The translations under genes were made by a program, and so were the position numbers. 64,000 bases of DNA. Origin: Takakia lepidozioides. Taxonomy: Eukaryota > Streptophyta > Takakiopsida > Takakiales > Takakiaceae. The stretch is from NCBI GenBank assembly GCA_030704615.1, contig CM060732.1:53923053-53987052 (forward strand). Reading direction: 5' to 3'. Under the pieces are notes generated by a model. It did not search any database. It was not told the origin of the DNA and saw only the letters and a list, made by a program, of their open reading frames with translations. Numbering within the stretch: position 1 is the first letter of the stretch; each line of letters starts with the position of its first letter. Positions 56,601-64,000 of this stretch are shown here, piece by piece.

Positions 56601-57894
56601 TCGCAGCATGGTGGCTCTTGCAGCTAGCAATGATTGGGATGTTCTTCATATGTATATCAAGACCACATTCCTCAATGGGGACTTGAAGGAGGATGTGTAC
56701 ATCATCCAACCTCAAGGATGTGAAGTCGCCGGCTGTGAACACAAGGTCTGTAAACTCCACAAGGCTTTATGGCCTGAAGCAGGCATCCTGCGCATGGTAT
56801 GAGAAAATTGATACTTTCCTGCATGAACAAGGTATGACAAATTGCCAATCTGATCCAAATTTATACTACATATTTGAAGACGGGAAAATCTTGATCATGG
56901 TCATTTACGTAGATGATCTCTTCATCACTAGGAATCATTCTTTGAAGATCAAGTGGCTACGTGACCAACTATCCAAGAGATTTGCCATATCCCTACTAGG
57001 TCACCTCAATTTATACCTAGGAGTGGAGTTTTTGCATCGACCTTACGGCATCATAATGTCTTACAAAAGGTTCATTTTTAATTGCCTTGATGATTTAGGT
57101 CTTGCAGAATGTTATCCTTCACCCGTTCCTCTCTCAGAAGGGACTAAGCTTTCCCTCGACATGTCTGCACCCCTTGTGGATCCCACTGAATATCGGTGCA
57201 TGGTATGGAAACTCTTACACATTACCCATATTCGTCCAGATATATCCTACGCTGTGGGACTTGTTTCACGCTATATGCAGGCTCCCCAACGTCCCCATTC
57301 TGATGCTGCCAAGCACATCTCCCGCTATCTAAAAGGGACTCAGAATCTGGCCATCTGTTATCGAAGGGGGGAAGCGCCCAATTCTTGTGGCTTTGTCGAT
57401 ACTGACTATGCTGGAGATTTGGATGGTCGCAAATCCACCACCGGGTACATTTTCACCCTTGGAAATGGACCCATATCATGGAGCAGCAAGAAACAAGGAT
57501 GTGTGGCAAGGTCCTCAACAAAAGCTGAATACATGGCTTTGTCTGAGGCGGCATGCGAAGCTATTTGGCTATGAAGATCATTCAACGAGATTAAGGTACG
57601 AGATGATGCACCCATGCTCATCAATTGTGATAACCAGAGTTCCATCAAGATGGCCCTCAACTCAATGTTCCACAATCGAACGAAACATATTGACGTTGCC
57701 CATCATTTCATTCGAGAGACTCAAAAAGATGGGAAAACTGAGCTTGCATACATTCCAACAAAGGAACAGATGGCAGACATCTTGACAAAACCCTTGGGTC
57801 GCATTCAGTTTACAAAACTCAGGGAAAAGTTAAGTATGGTGGATTTGTCAGTGGCACCTAATAGTCCTGGAACGTATCTGAATTCTTTGGGCTG
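53620..57894 (+). pseudogene. Copia gag-pol polyprotein (decayed)
   Basis: Gag starts at about ATG 53620 (MTSQDVKTQFL) and continues through a frameshift near 53663 and a TGA near 53731, with WKFKIKNILLRED and DSFGGVLQTFNGNMQLPTFA. A CCHC-like FCGELGHLMRSC is present. Protease has WFLDSGATKHV. Integrase has the zinc-binding RRLGHLHPQSVHF...CQGCMEGKQ, Asp in HSDLCGP, Asp in RSDRGGEY and Glu in NGIAEH, followed at once by a stop. RT has WVYKVKAGFDGQ, ARLVAKGYEQQAGIDYDETF, and YVDD in VIYVDDLFIT. The motif A Asp of the usual MDVKTAFLNG is Tyr here (MYIKTTFLNG), which would abolish catalysis. RNase H has DTDYAGDLDGRKSTTGY and KHIDVAHHFIRE. Confidence 0.93.
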
Positions 57895-58148
57895 ACAAGC
57901 TGCCAATTCAACAGCGTCGAATTCCTTTTATGTCTGGACATTGCATTCTAGTGGTGTGCCACAGTCACAAAGTCCCTCCGGGATTATACTGACTTGGCAC
58001 ATGCAACCTAAAGGAGTCACGGCAGTTGGACCTTTCAGCCATGGCCAGATTTTGATCTTCAACTACTTGATTAGGAAGACCAGGAAGTGGAGACACAGGG
58101 GGGTATGTGATTCCTTCAGGATGCAATGATGTCAGGTACAAGGGGGGG

Positions 58149-58344
58149 TGTTGACATTTTATGCACATGTTCATTACGTTTTTCATACGTTTTCGTAGGT
58201 ACCTTGTAGTTAGTTAGGACAGGTAGGTAGATCGATCAAAGGGGGTTGTTTCTCCCTGCACTCTCAGTGTATATATACTTTACATGAAGCTGCTACAACA
58301 TCGATTTCAAGACTGCTCTTGTATAGTTACTGTTTGTGTCTACA
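58149..58344 (+). repeat. Copia 3' LTR
   Basis: 196 bp, preceded by the purine-rich CAAGGGGGGG and followed by the duplicated target TTTAT. Confidence 0.95.
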
Positions 58345-59295
58345 TTTATATGCATATATAGTGGACTTTTTGGAAACTGTATCAGGAAACTGACTCAGGG
58401 TCTCAATCACACAGTCCAAATTGATACACCCATTGAACAATAGATGGACGTCATCGTCCTACAATGTGCCTTGAAGTTGGCGATTTTCGGGATGAAAACA
58501 TCATATATGGGACGATCTTCCCAAGTTTATGGAAGAAAATCACTTTTCTCATTGTCGCATTCGCTTCCTGTATATTTCAAAAGAAATCTTTAGAGAAACC
58601 CTTATTTCAGAGTGATAAAGATGGAAGCTAGCTGCAAGACACTAACTACCTCATGACCAGTTTCTTCTTGCAATTTAATTTAAATTTGTACAAGAAAATT
58701 GTCATGTATTAATCATGAATGATGCAACAACAACAAATCGATGATTATGATCGTGACTAGTGATCAAAGGCCCAGCTTCAATATTTTGAAAATGACCACT
58801 ACGAGTAGTTTAGTTTGATGTCAATAGATGAACATTAAAATTTGAAATAGAACATAACACTATATTACAATGTTATAAGACCCTTGTCTTTGGTTGGTAA
58901 AATTATCTAAGAAGACAACCATTTGTCTATCTTACAATAACCTGCATAATTTGAGATTACTTTGTGAAGGTGTCCATCATGTTTAGATATATGCTCAAAT
59001 CATACTAACTATATCACATTGTAATTGGTATATTATTTGCAAGCTGGAAAGGAATATCTACCTTCATCAAATTGCATGTAAGTCTGATTTCACATTGGTG
59101 AGTGGGAGGTTTTCCCAACATTGGGACAATGTAATTGTGGCAGCTTTGCATTCCCTTTCAGTTTACACATAATCCACTGTGGTAAATGTGGCACTCATGA
59201 AGCTAACTTAAAAATAAACAAACTTTGGATTTGTTTGTGTGTTGTTTGCACAATCAAAAGGTTCAAAGAAGCTGGACCTATGTGATGATTGATTA
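58345..59295. other. AT-rich noncoding sequence
   Basis: No ORF, repeat or element end was recognised in this stretch. Confidence 0.5.
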
Positions 59296-59844
59296 TTAAT
59301 GGTTTGGATATACAGGTGGCACGTGTCCCCACCTCTCAATTGTGACCATCCTTGCAAGAACGTCGATAGCTATCAATATCACAACATGTGTCAAACCTAC
59401 ACTGTTAACAATCCAAAAATGCGGATAAATTTTCAAAGCAGAAAGAGTCTTTGCAACTTCAACCTCAATGACAATCGAAGGCCAATCTTGCACCTGATTC
59501 CGGTTCCTTGAAACCAAGGCCATGTCAACTTCTTTCTGGCCCATTGCAGCATTGCTGCATCGAACAACCCCCATGGGACAAAGTGCTCGTAAATCACCAC
59601 AATGATTCTGTACCTTCTCTCTTAGAAGGTCAGAGATCAAATTGTCAACCCACCTGTGAGCCTAGCCCACCATTAGCTTCACAATTAGCAATTTCGTTGT
59701 AGAGTCATAAAAGATGCGAACTGATGGTAAGTCGCGACAAGACCTATCAATCATTACCAATACATCCTCACATACGTTATAAAATGTCAAGTAATTTGTA
59801 GCCATTGTTATTGTCTGAGCAGCCAGCCTCTCATAACGCTGCAA
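59296..59844 (-). pseudogene. Nuclease-fold-like (PD-(D/E)XK/Uma2-like) plant protein, broken
   Basis: Two minus-strand frames join across one in-frame TAG near 59662. The first has RYERLAAQTITMATNYLTFY and SVRIFYDSTTKLLIVKLMVG. The second has MGVVRCSNAAMGQKEVDMAL, QDWPSIVIEVEVAKTLSALK and HVVILIAIDVLARMVTIERW. The order (polar N-terminus, P-x-x-VIEV strand, then hydrophobic strands and ITIERW) resembles a family of uncharacterised proteins with a restriction-endonuclease-like fold, known in fungi and found in some plants. This is a resemblance from memory. A possible upstream exon at 60176-59937 starts MPLEGGPHLWRELDVA. No function is assigned. Confidence 0.45.
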
Positions 59845-60179
59845 ACATATATTCTTCCACCTCTACACACTAATGAACTGAATTGGCGAATCCACTAGTA
59901 TCATGTAGGCCTCCAAAATATTGACGTCCCCATCAGCTAAAGCCATTCTCCCCTGCTCCAAACAAATGTTGTCATCAGAGCCAGAATTAAACAAATCAGA
60001 ACATACAAAGCCAAATGCAAATTACCACTACATACATGTAAAGCTTCACGACACACCTGAGCAATAGCCGATAGGAGTGATGATAGGACCACATCGGCTC
60101 TCTTCGCAAGATTGCACGTTGAATTCCCTGCTACGTCCAATTCCCTCCACAAGTGTGGACCACCTTCAAGAGGCACACA

Positions 60180-62580
60180 AATGATGCTGAAAGTGTTCGA
60201 AGTGTTTCGAATGTGGAGAGACCAAAACCCAGATTATATTTGGAGAAGAAAAGAAGAACATGAATAAATTTTATGGCTGCTGATCTTATGAAAAAAAAAT
60301 TAAGGTGTTCAGTTTTGTACCTCTTTTTGTCAATTCTAAAACTATATACTGCTCGCCATGTGGTTATTCAAATGAAAAAATTTATATCATTAACTATTGG
60401 TTGGTGAGATGTAGTTATAGAATGAAAGGGTGGGAGTGAGTCATGTCTATGCATTCACTATTTGAACAATGACAATGGAGGCATTTCAGCCAGACAAGAC
60501 TAGATTGACAAATCTATGTAAATATGTACATGCTGAATTTTTATTTTTATTTTTTATTTTGTTGATGTTGAAAAGGATTGTAATCAAGTTCAACAATATT
60601 CAAGCTCCGAGTATCTTTTTTTAATCTTCACTCAAAAGATTCTTCCTTTACAATTTTTCACTCTGTTTGTGCAATGATTTTTTCTTAAAGATACAAGCAA
60701 GAATATTAATCTAAAAGCTCCTCCATTATAATCCAGCACTAAGAGATTCCATGCAACAATTATATGTATGAAAATAAAATGGGTTGATGGATTGTACTTC
60801 ATGTGGATGTTTTTTTCTTCAGAAGCAATAGAAAATAAAAAAAATATGTGTCTTTTCAGCTGTCCAAGTGTGACACGTTTTGATGCATGATCTTGAATAT
60901 TTGTCTACCTTCTTGAACCTTTCATTTGGCCCACGATCATCCACCTATTTCTTCTATATCAAACCCTCTACAACAATCGTTGTAATTGAGCAGCTCTGTT
61001 TAATCTCAGGGAGCCAATCTTTTCTCCCCTTTTCCTTTTTCCTCCTTTATCTCTTACAATAGTTTTGTTTTCTCCTTCTCATCCTTCTACCTCTCTTTTT
61101 TGGTCCTCATCAATTTCTTTTTTGGTTCTTCACCTCTCCTTTTAGACTCTTCATTTGGCTGCAAATGAATTTTTATTTGATCAAGAGTTTTTTTAAAAAT
61201 TATTATTACCTATTTTTATCTTATTCCTAATGACCTTCTCATATCAATAGTACGTTCTATGCACGACATCGGTTTGGATTGGACAACTGTAAATGTGTAG
61301 ATACATAGTATAAACCTTAGATCAAAAAGATAGAAAACATTTGTAAACAAATCAATTGTATTAAATCTCATAGGATACTATTTGAAAATGACTTACTTCT
61401 CATAAGGTAGAAAACTATTACTTATATCTCTATTTCCATAGAGACATCGGAACTACTCATGTATATTTAAATTTGAGTACCTTCATCATTTTTGTTCGTC
61501 ATCTTTTTATCACTCAGTATTATAAGAGATATGTTTTTTCCCACTTGCATCTTGCTAAACCAAATGTTTTGTCTCTTTGTCTACTTTAATAAGATCTGAG
61601 TCAAAAAATAAAATCTAAGAAAATAGCTTGTCAATGGACCTTTCATCATCAAAGATTTGAATGTCTCTACAACATCAAGAACATATCATTTGACTTATTG
61701 TCTTTGATTCGCTACAAAGCACCAAGTTCGCGAACATAGTTTTCAATTTTTATTAGGACTGTTTTAGAATCTGCAAGAGATTCAATGTGAAAAATCATTG
61801 GAAAAAAACATAGCAAGTATATCAATGAAAACCAGAAAACCATTAATGAAGAAAATTTTAACTAGAACATACTTCTATGCTAGCCTCTACACGTGGTCTC
61901 ACAACTCACCCATTCCAACCCTGGTGGCCTCCCTCCCCATTTGCTGTTCCAATCCTCTCCCTTTTTTCGACCTTCAGGTTTAGCCCCTACCAAAATTTGG
62001 GACCCTTATTGATTTGTTAGTAGTGTAAATTGTTGGTCGTACTGCCAAATGATCAATTGTGTGGGTTTGAGAAGCGACGTGAACTTGCGATGGTGGCCAC
62101 TGTCATTCTGCACTTGCTTTTTTCTTTCAATATTTTATTTTTATTCATTTTGTATATTCTGTGTTGTCATACTATTTGTTTTGAGAAAAACAATGACAAG
62201 GCCATTATTATTATTACTATAACATTGAATCTGGATGTCAACAAATTTCTTGTGCATATATCAGCTTATATGTGATACCAAGTAGCTCATATATATATGA
62301 GCTGTAGAATACATTGGAAATTTGTCGGTTAACACTCAACATCCAACAGTAATAATAATAATGGTCTTGTCACGGTCTTTCTCAAATCAGAATAATACGT
62401 CTACACAAAAGTTTGCAAACTTGGTTAATTGCTTTAGAGTACATGTGACTTCTATGTTGTCTGAATCTTCTTTGCACGTTCCTTCTATTGCAGCTGAATA
62501 TGATGCATGGCCATTGTGAACTCGGTGCACAATTTATGTGAACTCTAATTTGCCTATATTGTGGTTCATATGCTTTCTAA
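60180..62580. other. AT-rich noncoding sequence
   Basis: Long AT-rich DNA with homopolymer and simple-sequence runs (for example ATT repeats near 62205 and AAT near 62350). Small frames here, such as 62030-62275, are hydrophobic because of the base composition. I do not support any gene. Confidence 0.5.
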
Positions 62581-62800
62581 TGAAAGCACTAGTGTCATCT
62601 TGATTATTTGTAGCCTATGGTGGGCCCTCCTTCTAGTTCTAGAGCTTTCTAAGTAGGATGAGGTGGTGGCCCCCTTCTAGATTGCTCCACCACCGCCTTG
62701 AGACACTATATAAAGAGGGTGAGGGCTACCTTTTAGAGGGTTCCTTTCGCCTTCACCTTAACTTTGGTGGGCTATGCAAACAGAGCTCCATTAAAAAAAG
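62580..62800 (+). promoter_or_regulatory. TATA-containing promoter-like or solo-LTR-like segment
   Basis: CACTATATAAAGAGGGTG at about 62704-62721 is a strong plant TATA context. It follows a GGTGGTGGCCCCC region with an inverted match to CCACCACCG. No gene follows. A solo LTR fragment is one explanation, but no target duplication was identified. Confidence 0.35.
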
Positions 62801-63055
62801 TAAATTTGGAACTTGAAGCATCTTCAAATGAATAGAAATATCATTAAGAGGGGGCAATGCGTGATCTATTTCACATTTCTTGATGGTTGTTTCCACTTTG
62901 TCCAACGCTAAAAATGATGTCACGCCCATGCCATCCCCGAAAGGCGCAAGGTGAGGTAGCTTTCAATTTTAGTACCCACTAGGGTAGCATGTGCCGTTGG
63001 CCCAATTGTCCAATGTCATCTAAGCCTAAGTGCAATCCCCTATATCGAGCCTAAG

Positions 63056-63225
63056 ACAACCAAGTTGTAGCCCAGTGGCAATTGGCACATACCACCTCGG
63101 AATTGGTTGTGGGTTCAATCCACCCTTGGTGTCACAAAGGTGTCCACCTTCCTAGCGGAAGGCACTAGCCCTTTGGGGTGAAGTGACTCCATAAGTTACG
63201 CTTCCTTCTGGAGGCGTCTATATAT
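63056..63225 (+). mobile_element. SINE family 2, copy 2
   Basis: Box A-like TGTAGCCCAGTGGCAATTGG and box B-like GTGGGTTCAATCCACC are followed by GTGTCCACCTTCCTAGCGGA and GCTTCCTTCTGGAGGCGTCT, then a TA run at about 63222. The layout is the same as the copy at 51833. Confidence 0.7.
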
Positions 63226-63409
63226 ATATGATTTATCGAGCCTAAGTGTGACCTCTAGGGTAGCATGTGCCGTTGGCCCAAGTGTTGAAAGTCATCTTAG
63301 TCTAATCATTTTTTTTTCCACAGAGCCTACGACCAGATTTAAACTAGAGACCTTTCCCTTGATATCTCTCCTGTCGAGGCTCCAACCATTGTCCCAGTAA
63401 TGCCCACTA

Positions 63410-63735
63410 AGTCCAAGGTGCAATCCCCTATGTATCCAAATGCATCTCATATGTCGAGGCCCATGTGCAATCCCCTATGTATCCAAAGACCTTGTAGTTT
63501 GGGAGATCTAGGGTAGCCTGTGTCATTGGCCCGTGTGTGAAAAATTGAAATCTAAGCCAAGTGCAATCTCCTATGTATCCAAGGGCTTCTCCCATGTAGA
63601 GGCCCAAGTGCGACCTCAAGTGTCCAATGTCACATAAGTCTAAGTGCAATCTCCTATGTATCCAAGCGCTTCTCGCATGTAGAGGCCCAAGTGCAACCTC
63701 AAGTGTCCAATGTCACGTAAGTCCAAGTGCAATAC
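63410..63735. repeat. Minisatellite, unit about 110-130 bp with sub-repeats
   Basis: The phrases AAGTGCAATCCCCTATGTAT, CCAAGCGCTTCTCGCATGTA, GAGGCCCAAGTGC and CAAGTGTCCAATGTCAC recur in register three or four times. Related phrases already appear at 62990-63060 and 63240-63300. This is a locally expanding repeat without coding capacity. Confidence 0.75.
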
Positions 63736-63774
63736 CAAAAGTCCACTTTGTTATTTTTGCAATCTCCCCTGTCG

Positions 63775-63960
63775 AGGCTTCATATATTGATCTATCCACT
63801 TTGCTATTTTTTGCGGATTTCCAGCGACCAAAAGTACTTGAAATTCCAAATTCCCACGTGAAGGACCAATCATTGCTCCAAGAAAACCCACTTTGCTATT
63901 TTCCGGGAATTTCCAGCGACCAAAAGTACTTAAAATTCCACATCTCCCTCACCGCCGGTC
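63775..63960. repeat. Direct duplication, unit about 100 bp
   Basis: CCACTTTGCTATTTT followed by ATTTCCAGCGACCAAAAGTA and AAATTCCA occurs at about 63797 and about 63888, with a few changes. Confidence 0.7.
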
Positions 63961-64000
63961 CAAAAATCATGAGACCAAGTCGGTGCACCCTCTTCATGGA

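Larger units (their letters stand above)
52601..58344 (+). mobile_element. Copia-type LTR retrotransposon, structurally complete, decayed
   Basis: The LTRs at 52601-52797 (197 bp) and 58149-58344 (196 bp) begin TGTTGACA and end GTCTACA. They differ at about five bases plus one indel by eye. The target duplication TTTAT flanks both ends. Primer site and polypurine-like tract are present. Order is gag, protease, integrase, RT, RNase H, which is Copia order. An antisense host-like exon lies between the left LTR and gag. Confidence 0.95.

Noticed and set aside
62030-62275. Small membrane protein of 81 residues
   Set aside because: The hydrophobicity follows from T-rich sequence. There is no family resemblance and no neighbouring gene structure.

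Overview
This is a gene-poor, transposon-packed stretch of a plant nuclear genome. The clues are a DYW-type pentatricopeptide repeat (PPR) gene tail at the left edge, spliced genes with GT-AG introns, plant-type Ty3 and Copia LTR retrotransposons primed by initiator tRNA-Met, plant hAT transposases with a BED finger, tRNA-derived SINEs, and an assembly gap of 500 Ns. The low gene density and DYW-type PPR sequences would suit a fern or other seedless vascular plant, but I cannot prove the lineage from sequence alone.

Layout. 1-198: the last exon of a DYW PPR gene. 3231-4697: five phase-0 exons of a conserved plant protein, probably plastid-targeted and of unknown function, whose 3' half is cut off by the gap (4882-5381) and the transposons beyond it. 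5396-11737: hAT-like transposase copy 1 (minus strand), then long arrays of short palindromes built on GCGACCGCC/GGCGGTCGC, then the 3' part of hAT copy 2. 11738-23019: a Ty3 retrotransposon (element A, minus strand, perfect 5-bp target duplication AGGCA) inserted in copy 2. It has gag, protease, RT/RNase H and integrase, plus a large extra ORF block downstream of integrase. 23025-25022: the 5' part of hAT copy 2, scarred by a small inverted duplication. 25217-29728: hAT copy 3 (plus strand), flanked on both sides by palindrome arrays with a related but different arm, GCGACCACC/GGTGGTCGC.

29729-46556 is a three-level nest of chromodomain-bearing Ty3 elements: element C (minus) lies in element B (plus), which lies in the integrase of element D with a perfect 5-bp duplication ATCGT. 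46557-52600 holds a broken PPR copy, local duplications, SINEs (one with its empty site visible nearby), a fold-back element, one CACTA-like end and a hAT MITE with an 8-bp target duplication. 52601-58344 is a complete but decayed Copia element (TSD TTTAT) carrying an antisense host exon that resembles the plant mitochondrial ATP synthase 6 kDa subunit. 58345-64000 is AT-rich DNA with a pseudogene of a nuclease-fold-like family, a SINE and a minisatellite.

How it fits together. The window records repeated insertion into one locus. The most unusual component is the hAT-associated palindrome arrays: two transposase subfamilies are each bordered by arrays of a different palindrome, yet both arrays keep about the same 51-53 bp spacing. 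No intact autonomous element is visible; every transposase or polyprotein carries stops or frameshifts.
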